From Cubamyces lactineus (lineage: Eukaryota; Basidiomycota; Agaricomycetes; Polyporales; Polyporaceae), in the NCBI GenBank assembly GCA_022376465.1, contig JACDTU010000003.1:186001-250000 (forward strand): 64,000 nt of DNA, in the 5' to 3' direction. This document shows, one piece after another, positions 1-10,626 of this stretch; positions within the stretch are counted from its first letter, which is position 1, and the number at the start of each line of letters is the position of its first letter. The position numbers were made by a program, and so were the translations under genes. Below the pieces are notes generated by a model. That model did no database searches. It was not told where the DNA came from and saw only the letters and a program-made list of their open reading frames with translations.

Positions 1-2
1 CC

Positions 3-1975
3 TCCACCCACTCGCACCTCGATCACCCTCACGACCCAAATACCCTCCATAGATTCCAGCACCAGCACCAGCACCAGCAGCACGCCCCCGCCGCGCCTTA
101 CTACCTCCAGCACTCACAGCCCGCCCTAGAACCGCTCTCAACATCCCTCCCTCACCCCTCCTACTCCTCCAGACAGCAGCCCTGGATGCTCAACGTCCAG
201 ACCACCTACGCGCACCACCAGCAGCCAAACGCCCTCGCCGAGGCCCGCAACGCGACGCACCCGGGCTTCTACTCGGGCAGCCCACCAGAGTCGCAGATGG
301 TCGGATACCCAGAGTCTTCGCAGCGTACGCTCCTCCATGATGCTAGCTCGTACGCCAACCTCTACAACGTGCCGTACAACGGCGTCCCCTTCTCGTACCA
401 GAGCGGGTACTCGACCTCTGGATCCAGTCCATCGGACGACCTCCAGGGTCCCCTCGATTCGCAGAGCGTTGTGCGCAGCAGTTACCGTGGCGTACAGGGC
501 ATGTCAGAGCGGCGGTCGTCATACGCCCTCGCGAACCAGTATCTCGACGGCCGGACGGCAGGTGATTTGTACACTTCCTCGGGCGCGCCAGCCACCGCCG
601 CCCGGCTCGCTTCCCACTCCGCCCCGTCGTCCCTCAGCCAGCTTGGCGGCTCGCCCGGTTCGTACTCCGCCGCGGCGTCGAATCCGTACGGACTGGGCTC
701 GCCCGGCGCGTCGACGTACGCTGCAATCACGTCGGACGCCACCGCGATGATGGACGTGCACTCGCCCAGATCGACGGCGGGGGCGGGTGCGGCGTACCCG
801 GGCCCCCTCCGCCGGGACTCGATGGACTCCATCTCAGATCCGATCAGCCCCTCCTCCGTCCCCGGCCTCGTCTTCGACGGCGACGACTACGACGACGACT
901 CGGAGAGCAGCCTCCCCTCCGCCGCCTCCGAGACCGTCCAGCGCGGCGTCCCCTACCGCGGCTACGGCGCCCTCCACTCGCAGGCCGCCGACGCGGACAG
1001 AGATTTCGAGGCCGCCGTCTCCCGCGAGTGGGGCCGTGCGTCCATGGACGGCCAGTTCGTGTCGGGCGGGTCCCCCGTCTCCCTCGACGACGGCTCGAGG
1101 CAGCACGGGCGGAGCCCCGAGCCGTCCAGCGGCGGCGACACCGACCAGGCGTCCCCGGTCACCCCCGAGGGCCCGCAGGGAGAGCGTGGCACGCGCCCGC
1201 CGCAGAAGAAGAGCAAGATGCACCAGTGCACGGTCTGCTATAAATTATTCCCCCGTCCGAGCGGCCTCGCGACGCACATGAACTCCCATTCCGGCGCAAA
1301 ACGTGAGTAGCCCACCAGCGCTCCCTTCCTTCTTTCTCCCTTATCGTACCGCGGAAATTCGTGGACAGACGCTGACACGACCTAATGCCTCCAGCGTTCA
1401 AGTGCCCTATCCCGACGTGCACGAAGAGCTTCGCGGTGCGCTCGAATGCGAAGCGCCACCTCCGCACGCACGGTATCTTCCCCTCGGCCGAGCACGGGAG
1501 CGGCACGTCTCCCTCGCAGTTCACGGTCGGGTTCGACACCCCTCTCGTGTCCGAGGTGCACGAGGCGGGTAAGCTCCCTTCGAAACTGCGCTGGGTACCG
1601 CCGAGCCTCGCGACACGCTCGAACATCGAGTACCTCCGCGACGCCGCGGCAGGCGGCGGGGCGGCGTCAGACTCGGAAGACGAGTACTTCCAGCCGTCGT
1701 GCCCGCTCCTGCCGCTCCCGCTCCCGCCCGTCGCGCCGTCGAGCCCGACGTGGAACCCAGACGACCGCTACGAGGAGCGCAACTCGTTCGCGCAGGCCGA
1801 CGCCGCGCCGTACATCTCGAGCCAGGTAGGCCCCGCTCCGGGTATAGTCGTTGTGCAGGGTGCTCACTATGGCGCCGCCATCTTTTCCCCCACGCTCTTC
1901 CGGGCGAATCTTCCTCTGCTGCAGCAGTGGCGCGCGCTGCCTGGGCCTGCGATCGCCTCTCCGACCAGCTTCTGA
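3..1975 (+). CDS. C2H2 zinc-finger transcription factor (5' partial)
   Basis: Probable DNA-binding nuclear regulator. The frame is open from the window edge (codons start at base 3), so the true start lies upstream. Proposed exons: <3-1302, 1395-1825, 1925-1975 (593 aa visible). The first ~400 residues are Ser/Pro/Gln/His-rich and disordered, opening with a Gln-His repeat. Two adjacent C2H2 fingers follow: QCTVCYKLF...HMNSH at the end of exon 1, and FKCPIPTCTKSF...HLRTH in exon 2. Removing the 92-nt intron (1303-1394) recreates a classical linker (GAKPFKCP), which supports the junction. The second intron (1826-1924) is 99 nt and stop-free in frame, so a retained form would add 33 residues and end at the same stop. 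The target genes and orthologue name are not known to me. Confidence 0.85.
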
Positions 1976-4900
1976 GATCTGGCGTATGGCGTGTCGGCGT
2001 GCAGCGGGAGCGTGCTTCTCGGTGCGAGGCGAGGCGAGCCGCGCCGCTGCCGCGTTGTCGGTCCCAGTGGAGCTGCGAGTGCCATACGCCGACATCGCCT
2101 CATCGCTGCTGGTCCGCGTTTGGGTGCGGCGTTGCCGTGCGTGAAGCGGGGATTGCGCTACGGCGGCTATCGGGCGTCGAGGACGGCGAGCGACAGCCCC
2201 GCTTTGGCCCGACGGGAACCCGCGTGCGTGCTTCGACGATGACGAACGCGGTGACGAACTTGGCAGCTGCTTGGAGGAGCTGGTGGCGGCCCGACCGTTG
2301 CTGTTGCTGCCTGCTGCTGCTGCTGCCGTTGTGATGTTGCCCATACGATATTTACTATACTTCATTTTTCCTTTCTCTCTTTCTTTCTCTTTCTGTCGCC
2401 ATTTTTTCATGATTTATGCCCTGCCCTCCTACCCCCCTTCTTTTCGAGAGCACTCGCTTTCTTCCCGTCTGGGGATCGGCACGCTGCGGCGGCGCGCCAC
2501 CGCACGGCGGGGGAAAGGGAAGCGGGGCTGCCCCGTACAGCGCAGCGGCTGCATTCCGTGCGTACGCTCGCCCATCTCACAACTTCTACCATCACCACCA
2601 TCACCATCATCACCATGCCCCCCGCTCTCGCTCATGCCACTCATGCCCTCCCCAAATCCGAATTCCCGAATTTCGCGATACCGCTACTACCTACCTCCCT
2701 CCCTACCTACCTACCCCTTTTGCATATGCCTGGTGCGTCTCTTTTCACCCCCTCCCCGTCTCTTCCCCGCTCCCTTCAACCCCGCCTTCGACCCGTCAAC
2801 CCGCCGACCCCATTTCTCCGCCGCTTCCCCGCTTCCACGCCGCGAAATTCCGGTGTCCGCCTCTCTCCCTCTCTCTATCGCTATGATTGTATTCTCTATC
2901 CTGCTGGTTCCATCACCGCTGCTGCTGTCGCTGTCGACGTCGTACTACTACGAGCCTCCCCCCCTTCTTTCTCTCCCCTCGCATTCTGTACCATTAGTCA
3001 TATTTCATCCTGCCTCATCATCTGTTTCCTGATCCTGCTTCCCCTCTGGCTCTGGCTCGGGCTTGGGCTCAGGCGAATCCGCCGTGCGTGCGACATATAT
3101 ACCGTATCTGTGTACTAGAGGCTATAATTACAGTAACTCGTATTCTCTCGCGATCTCGGACGAGCTCGAGTTCTGTGTGGTCCATAGTCTACGGTTGTTC
3201 TCACGCCCTAGGTAAGAGTACGGTTATACGGAGTGGGGGAATGGCACCGCGTCGTTCCCTCGAGCTGGAGGCTCTCTGCACCTGGGTCCGCGAATTTCAT
3301 CCGAGTCCGCTGGACACAGTACCTGCGTACGTATTCTTTACCAAGTACTGCTACTACACTGTTTTTCCCTCAGTAGGCTCAGGCTCAGGCTGCCCGCGGC
3401 GGGCCGCAGCACGCACCAAATCAGGGTCGTCGGTCCGCCATACTGGTAATACAGTGTAATATAATAGCACCAGTACCACACTGTATGGCACAGCGATGTC
3501 TATCCTCGGCTGGAAGATTTGACAGCCCGTTCGAGCGCGACGTCCGACGTCGAACTCGTCAGTACTTACTGACATGCGTGGACTCGGACGTTTGAACAGC
3601 GAAGCGACATCCCCCGCATGCCCGCATGTGAGCTCATCATGGACGCGTGCCACCAGTGAACGCGTGAAGCGTGAAGGGCCGCGGCTAGCGTTCGTTCCTG
3701 CCTTTCTCGCTAATCCTAGGTCTGATTCGAGTTCCTCGCCTGTAGCTGGCGCGCTCAAGCTGCTGCGATGTACTGTATTACCCTTTGGCGTTGGGGAGCG
3801 CTCCCTCGCTGGCCAATCGCACGTAAGACGTACTGCTAGGACGTAAACCAGGAACCTTCGATACCCGCGCCGGCCGCGAGCCTCAGCCTCAGCCTCAGCC
3901 CGAAGCTTCAATGGGGCCCGCGCTGCTGCGCGATAGCACAGCAGTGGCTGACAGCTGGTCATTGTTCAAGATGGGGGGAGGCTCCCTGGGCAACAGCGCC
4001 CGGTGCGTCTCGTACGTACTGATGATGCAAACGCGTGCGTACGTAGTACACTCGAGCCCCTGTCGTCCAGCCCGTTTGGGCGCGAATCCGCACTCGAATT
4101 CGAACTTGGACTCTTAGTAACTTACTGGCGGCAGAGAACGTTTGAACCTTCGTGGGTCCGCAGCACGTTACTGTGATTAGTATTCTCCCGAGGATACTGC
4201 CGCTCGCGCTATACCATACCGCGTACCGCGGCCATACCGAACCGTCCTGGGCCTTTGTCTGCAGCTATCTTGGGACATGAATACGGAGTCAGTTCAGCAG
4301 AGTTCCAAGTCCTGAGTTCTGCGTGCTGCGTAAGGCTGCTGGTGGGCCCCGGCCCTGGCAGGCTGGGGGCCCCGGGCCCGCGGGACGACGGCTCGCGACG
4401 GCCAGGGCCCCAGCAGCCTCTAGCCGCACCAGCTTGAGTGCGAAGTTCGAGCGAAGCGTGCCAGTGCGAGGCGGCCCACGCGTTCACGCGTTTCACGCCA
4501 CGCATTTCATTCATTCGTTCGAGTTCATTCATTAATTCACCACACGTTCATTCAATTGGGCTGAATGCGCGAGCTCCACCCGGATTAGCCTATACGCACC
4601 CAAGAGAATCCGGCGCGCCGGGAGCGTCCAGAACGCCTAGAACGCCTCGGGCCTCGCTCTGTGTGCCCAGGGCGACGCGTCTCCGTCTTCCCCAGCTTCG
4701 CCACGGCCCCCAGGCTCAGCGCACAGATCCCAGAGCGCAAAGCCGTCGAGTTCTCGACGTCTTTTCGCGCCGGGTGCGAGCCTCGGGGGTGTGCGAAGTG
4801 CGGTAATGTGCCCCGGGTGCGCGCCGACTCCGCCGAGTGCGAGAGGCCCAGGGAGGTGCAGGACCGCGAGACTTGGGAGTCTGAGCGCATGGGATAGTAT

Positions 4901-5749
4901 CTGAGAACGAGAGCCCAAAGAGGCATTGCGGGGAGAAATTTGGCCAGCCTCGTGGGCCGGCACGTCATTCGTCACGGTCGTGCACGCGCGATATCAAAAC
5001 CCTATCTTTCTATCGCCACCACAGCAGGGACGTCGTCGGATATGGCCACCTGGTTCTGGTCTGGTAAGTGCTACCCGGCGCGCGCTCGAGCACCCGGCGA
5101 GCCGGAGACAGGCAGTCGAACTCTGGCTACGCCCGGGTGATGAAACGCGAGATGCGCATTACGAACCTACCATGGAAAAGCGCGTCAAGAGCAAAAACGC
5201 AAACAGAAACGGAAACAGAAACAGAAGGGGCGGACGACGCCACCATCCGCAAGCTGCCATGAGTGTCCCCAATTTGCAAGCCGCGAGCCACGGTGAGACG
5301 TGCACAGTGCGTGCATGGTATCACCGTAACTTGCACCACCGGATACTGTAGCATTATTGGCCCGAGGTAGCAGCCGCGCGTTATCGCTGGGCGCGATCAG
5401 CTCGCAATCCGATTTCGAGGCCGATGGCGAAGAGATTGGGCATGTCTGGAAGCTGAAAGACTGAATGGCTGGATGACGGGATGGATTGGACGAACGCATG
5501 GATGGCGGCTGCGAACCGTCCGTGTGGATACTACGTTACGTAGCGCGCTTCGTACCGTACCGGCCGTCGTCCCCTCTCACTAACGCTAGGAGCAGAGGAT
5601 GCGCGCTGGCTCCTGACAGGCTCCATGACGCCCCTCCCGGGACGCAGGAGCCTTTGCCGGATCGCCTCCTTCAACTCGGGGCCACCCCTCGGCAGCGGTG
5701 GCGACCCGCCGGGCCCGAGACGTAGACGTGTGTGTGGCCGCGATGGCGA
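1976..5749. other. Gene-poor interval, no supported gene
   Basis: About 3.8 kb between the zinc-finger gene and the GPI19 stop. It begins with pyrimidine-rich sequence and simple repeats (CAC/CAT run near 2588-2615, CTAC/CTCC run near 2690-2715) that look like 3' UTR of the upstream gene. Open frames of up to 250 codons occur on both strands, but they overlap each other, have low-complexity or Arg/Ser/Pro-rich translations, and show no domain or convincing splice structure. I see no RNA gene. A long 3' UTR, a non-coding RNA or a decayed element is possible. Confidence 0.5.
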
Positions 5750-6593
5750 TTACGATGTCGATCGCGAGCCTGAACTTGAACGCGAGCGCCGGTGCGGGTG
5801 CGAGCGAGGGCGCGGGCCGAAGGCGACGCGGTTGACAAGCCCAAGGGGGATGTCGTACATCTCCGGGATCGCGTCCGGCCGGGCGTGCGCGAGGTACGGC
5901 GCGAATGCGCCTGGGGCGCCACGCGCGGCGTCAGGAAGGTGCGTTTTTGAATCTGTGGCGTCGCCCAGTTCACACCCGTGAGCATTCCCGCACGGCGCGC
6001 CGGGCGGGTGGGGACTGTCGGCTGGAGGAAGGGTAATGTTACGCACCTGTGATAGTGCTCATGTCGGAGAATGAGGGCGTTCCGGCGAGGGCGAGGGCGA
6101 AGTAGGCGACGTAGGTGAGCAGAACGAGCGTCATGCCGTATGCGGGAATTAACAGCGACCATTCTCTGGGCTGGGCGTCAGCGTTTGCGGATACAGGGCG
6201 AACAACGGAGATGAAGAGGCATGAGTGCAGAAACGGGATGCCTGGAAAACCGTAGACTGCGCCAGAGGCGTCATAACGCCCTGCTTACCGATTTGGATAC
6301 CACGATACGCCTAGGGCGAGGATGTATTCGTCTGGCAGAAACGCCCAGAGGAGATAGAGGACAAAGAGGAGGTAGGTGGAGGCCCAGGCGACGAAGCCGT
6401 AGAACTCTGGGGCGCGGCTGCGGGATTCCGTCGGGAGGATGGGCGGGTACGGTGCGAGAGGCGACGTAGGTGAAGTGGGCTCATTCTCGGGCGCAGCAGC
6501 GGTCTGAGCACGCATGTCGGCACTTGGAGCATTGCTCCCACTCGAGCTAGGCTCTTGTGGGCTCGTGGTAGCCACCGATACGGATGCGGACAT
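5750..6593 (-). CDS. GPI19: GPI-GlcNAc transferase subunit P (PIG-P / Gpi19)
   Basis: Small ER-membrane subunit of the complex that transfers GlcNAc to phosphatidylinositol, the first step of GPI-anchor synthesis. Exons 6593-6289, 6165-6047, 5952-5750 (208 aa); phases agree. After a disordered N-terminus of ~60 residues comes the PIG-P core: EFYGFVAWASTYLLFVLYLLW (first membrane span), then SWYPNREWSLLIPAYGM and a second span. The conserved tail IPEMYDIPLGLVNRV lies in exon 3 and is diagnostic. A basic Ser/Arg tail ends the protein. The gene is divergent from the folate enzyme at 7249, with 655 bp between the start codons. Confidence 0.93.
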
Positions 6594-7248
6594 GTTCTGA
6601 ACTCAGGGCAAGAGATAGCGTCTGGAGAGGGCAGCATCAGTCATCATCAGCAGGAACAGCAGTCAGCGAGGCTGAGGGGAGAAGCTGAGGAAGCTGGGCG
6701 GTGGGAGGCGCGTTCTGCGCGTCCCGCGGAGGCATTGTATCTTCAGGAGAGGCACATCTCACCCAGAAGAGCGGACATAAAGGCTAAACTCACTGGGGTG
6801 GGAGTCGTAACCAGGGCAGACCAATGGGAATGCACGGCGCACGGGGGTCGCGAAGCGAATGCCAGCTGATTCAGGCCTCCGTTCGCGCTCTTCTGGATCT
6901 CGTCTTGTCGACAACACCGGTTTGCTCCAGCCGAATGCATGCAGCGTGCAAGATAGCACCTGGTTGTCGTCTTTTACGCGTTCGGGACGTGGCTGCGACC
7001 GTCGCTCACCTCCAAGTCGCCTGGTGACCTGGCCCGCCAACTTGAACAACTCAACCAACCGCCGTGACTGTGACCATCATCCGATCGAGACACCAGCGTG
7101 ACACGTTGGAGCGAGTCAGTTTGTAAGTTCGTCGTCAGCAAGTAGGAACGGAACGACGCCAGCGTCGCCCTGAGCCGTATGTCGCGTTTTCTCGCTCTTA
7201 TCGTGGAATATCGTTCAATTTTCTGCGGCTAGAACCGCGCCGTAGACG
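6594..7248. promoter_or_regulatory. Divergent promoter region GPI19 / folate cyclo-ligase
   Basis: A 655-bp spacer separates the start codons of two head-to-head genes, so it should hold both promoters and 5' UTRs. I see no clear TATA box and no supported gene. The regulatory role is inferred only from gene orientation. Confidence 0.45.
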
Positions 7249-8454
7249 ATGATGGCATCTGCTCTCACCAAGCAAAAAGGTGCCTTGCGTAAGGCCATGA
7301 GAGCCACCCTCGCCAATCTCACTAGCGACGAGATACAGGCACAATGTACGCCAGACTTTCCCCGACGATACCTACGCGAGCGCATTCATCAGGTAGCCTT
7401 TTACCTCAGCACGCCAGATAACACGGACGCTCCTCGCCCTTCCGGAATTCCAGCAGAGCAAGAACGTCAGCTGTTTTCTCAGCATGCCCACGGGCGAGGT
7501 CGACACCTCAGCCGTCGTTTCCGCGATCTTTGATCACGGTCAGTCGAGTCTTTGTCTATCTCACGACATTGACCTCTCGCTTAGCTCACAACCGTCCTGC
7601 GCACGCCTTCTGGGGCTCGCTTGCGCCGCCTTCTCCTGCTAACCTCCGATACCACAGGCAAGACGCTATACGTCCCGAAGATGGTCGATAAGGACCATGG
7701 CATCATGGACTTTTTCCAGATATACGGCGAGGACGACCTCCGGACGCTGCCCAGCGGGCAATGGGGCATCCGCGAGCCCGACCCAGAAGTTGAAGGCAAG
7801 CTGCGACCGAGTGGTCAGTATCCGTCCCGCACCCGCTCCGACCGGACCAGCTACTAACCCTCGTTCCGCCTCCGCCTTCCGCCGCCCCGCGCCATCTCCG
7901 ACGACGGTGCTTCTTGGTTCGGGGCGTGAAGCGTTAAGCGGGAGCGCAGAACCGCTCGACCTGATCGTGATGCCTGGTGCGTGCACCCGACTCCCACCGC
8001 TCCCGCGTGGCTGCTGCGGTACCCACGGACACGTTCTCACATCATGGCTCCTTCATGCTCACGTTCGCATTCGTATTTCGTTTTGCGTTCCGCACGCACG
8101 TACGCACGCACGCACGACGCCATGACGTGCCCAAATTTTCCTCGCTGCGGGGCGAGCAGGGATGGCGTTTGATCGATCGTTATCGCGCCTCGGATATGGC
8201 AAGGGCTTCTACGACCGGTTCTTGTCGGCGTATAGCGCAGCGTTGCAAGGCCGGCAGCAAATGCGGCCGCGGCTGGGTGAATTGCGGATGACCACTATCT
8301 ACAGCGTTCACAAACGTTACTAACTATGGGACCGCACCCCTCTCTAGTGGCCCTCGCCTTACGCGAGCAAATCCTCGAGGCGGGACTGGTACCGGTCGGA
8401 GAGACGGACTGGAAGGTCGACGTAATAATAGGACCAGATGGGATCGTATCCTGA
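7249..8454 (+). CDS. FAU1: 5-formyltetrahydrofolate cyclo-ligase (MTHFS)
   Basis: Converts 5-formyl-THF to 5,10-methenyl-THF with ATP, returning folinic acid to the one-carbon pool. Exons 7249-7345, 7410-7538, 7658-7813, 7932-7976, 8160-8276, 8348-8454 give 216 aa, the usual family length. Conserved blocks: N-terminal KGALRKAMRATLANL; FLSMPTGEVDTS; the substrate strip GKTLYVPKM; IREP; LIVMPGMAFD; and the nucleotide loop RLGYGKGFYDRF. The usual PGVAFD is PGMAFD here. An in-frame second ATG at 7252 is equally good as a start. The 3' end faces the RAD51C-like gene, with 253 bp between the stops. Short exons, all phase-consistent, make the model firm. Confidence 0.93.
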
Positions 8455-8707
8455 ATGAACCTGGGCGCGGAAACCGCTGCCACGCCCGAAGTGCAGGACG
8501 GCTTCTACATACCGAGGAATGTCCGCGTCTGCCATATCGATCGTGCGTGGACGAGGGACGGCAGGTGGGAAGTTGTGTTTTCGATCGTGCGCAGGGTCTT
8601 CTCCAACTTCAGCCACAACTTGCGGGCGGGGAAGGCGGTGCGGATGGGGAAAGAGGGATTAGGGATGATGGTCGATGGTCGTCGATGGGCAAGGGACGTG
8701 TAGGGTT

Positions 8708-10270
8708 CTACGAGATCACGCCCCGGATCTGCGTGGCGTCGAATGGTGAGCAGGCTCGTGTAAGGGTAGTTGTAATAGCACTGGACATGCGCGCGTACGC
8801 CAGCCCAAGACACACGTACCCTTTGGAATCGCTCTTCTGGCACCGGCTGGCCCCGAATTGGCACGTGTGTTGGTGAAGATAGCAGGCGCATGACGCTGGA
8901 TAGCCAATACGAAGTCAGTGGTGCGACATCGTGTCTCTGTCCGACAACTAACCCCGTCGTTCTCGTCAGAGGCACAATGATCACCCTGTACGTCCTTCCT
9001 GTGGGGAAGTGATAGTTTTCTGTTGAGCATGCATCAGGTGAACGTTCCGTGCCCAGTGCGAGGACCAGCGGCATGACATTGAGGCCGCCGACATACCAAA
9101 TGAGGGCTTCATAATCGCCTTTGAGCCAGGGGGCGCCGATCCGGACTGCCCGTTCCCCTCGAGCATCTTCGTGTCAAGTTGGCTCGTGATAATGACCTAG
9201 ATCCAGTTGGACCCTTATTTTCAGCCACCTTCTGATACGATCTGGTTCTCTCGCACGAAATAGCTACTCTTACGTACAGTTAGACCCATCGACGTGCAAG
9301 CGCGCGCCAATGTGTGCTTCAGTTTCTCGAGGATAGCGTTCCGCACCTGTAGCGTCAATGTAGGAGCTTGGAAAGGGAATGACAACGAATTCAGCACGAG
9401 TAGTGCCGTCTAGAGAATACGATCGGATCGCAGCATCAGCACCAGTGACTGTGTGAGAAATCATTTCCGCGGCGATAATGGGCGACTCACGGAAGGATTC
9501 GCTTCCAGATACGCAGTGAGATTCCGCATGAAGATGACGAATTCGGTCGTGGTGTGTAAGGTGAGGTAACGGACGAGGTCCATGCCGTCGGACGCTGCCG
9601 TGGGACTGCCTGGCAGAAGCGCAGTGTCAGTGCGAGAACGCGGCCGGAGTTCGAAGCCTCACGCACTCATCAGGATTCTCTTGATTGTGGCTGGCGAAAT
9701 CATGTTCTGCATGTCTGTGCGGGGTTGCGGCAGCGACATAAGTGGCTTATGTTCTGGCCGAGGTATCCGCGAGCGCGAGACCATGCCACATACCGACAAA
9801 GAGGACCTGCTCTTTCTTTTCGACATATCCCTTGATTGCGTTCGCTGCTATTTGCTCCTTTCCGGAGCCAGGGGGGCCGTTTATTTCAAGAATGAATCCG
9901 CGCTTCAGACCGCCGCCCAGGAGCCTGTCCAGTGGGGGACAGCCCGTGGAGTGCTGCTTAGTGGTCCCCATCATGGCTGCGGCTGACTGTGTCATGGGAA
10001 GCATGCGCGAGCCTTGGGGACGGGCTGTGGCCGAGAAGACGGCCTGCGAAGCCGGGAGCGGTATGTTCAAGTCTGTCGGAATGGGGTCCGGGTCGCGTAC
10101 AGTAAGAGAGTTTGCGAGAGAATGCGCGCAAGGCACGTAAAGATCAAACCTTTTGAGAGCTGTTCGGGCGTGGAGTTTGACAGGTCCTGCACGGTCTCGT
10201 ACCCTGCGCCCGCAAGAGCAGAGAGCGTGGGCGCAGGGAGTGATAAGGTCGAGAGGGGTCTGTCCGACAT
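8708..10270 (-). CDS. RAD51C-like recombinase paralogue with altered Walker motifs
   Basis: RecA/RAD51-fold protein, probably in homologous-recombination repair. Nine exons: 10270-10150, 10072-9794, 9714-9667, 9609-9491, 9409-9278, 9196-9097, 9019-8953, 8846-8820, 8780-8708 (321 aa). The N-terminal helical block (LSLPAPTLSALAGAGYETV then PEQLSKDLNIP) resembles RAD51C. Next come CPPLDRLLGGGLKRG and the P-loop GPPGSGKEQ at 9878-9855. The usual Thr/Ser after the P-loop Lys is Glu. The Walker B strand reads LLVLNS, with Asn (9391-9389) where the family has Asp. The core continues with VIITSQLDTK and PSFGENYHF. The last two introns rest on phase and on a KSDS...FDATQIRGVIS ending, so the C-terminus is less certain. 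Xrcc3- or Rad57-type identity is an alternative. Confidence 0.78.
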
Positions 10271-10626
10271 TGTTGCGAAATGAGGTGATGTGTCTTGTAA
10301 TGTCGGCAAAACGACTTGACTATCTAGGAGACGATGGTAGTGCCCTGCTGATGGTGGCCAGGAGTCAACCACTGTGCAGGAGCGCCTCTGCAGACTTGAT
10401 TCAAGCAGGACGCGTCGCAGGCGCGTCGGTGGCGTGGGAATATGTGCCCGCCAAAACGAGCGAATGAGAGTCGGCCTTCGCCGGACGTTCTTGTTCCTCA
10501 ACTTGTCCCTTCGCCCCCTTTCGACCCGCTCCTTTCTTGCTTCTTGAGCATACAGTAAAGTACACGACTTACTAAGTCTTGTTTCATTTGTAGAGCCGTC
10601 TCTTCTCCTTTAGAATCTCCAACATC
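10271..10626. promoter_or_regulatory. Divergent promoter region RAD51C-like / RRM protein
   Basis: A 356-bp spacer lies between two head-to-head start codons. It carries a CT-rich stretch (about 10500-10540) just upstream of the RRM gene, common in fungal promoters. No TATA element is obvious. Shared promoter function is inferred from layout. Confidence 0.4.

Noticed and set aside
482..1231. Several minus-strand frames of 80-129 codons
   Set aside because: All lie opposite the zinc-finger exon 1, which has clear C2H2 motifs and splice logic on the + strand.
3354..3962. 202-codon minus-strand frame
   Set aside because: Repetitive Ala/Glu/Arg composition, no homology I recognise, overlaps other frames on both strands.
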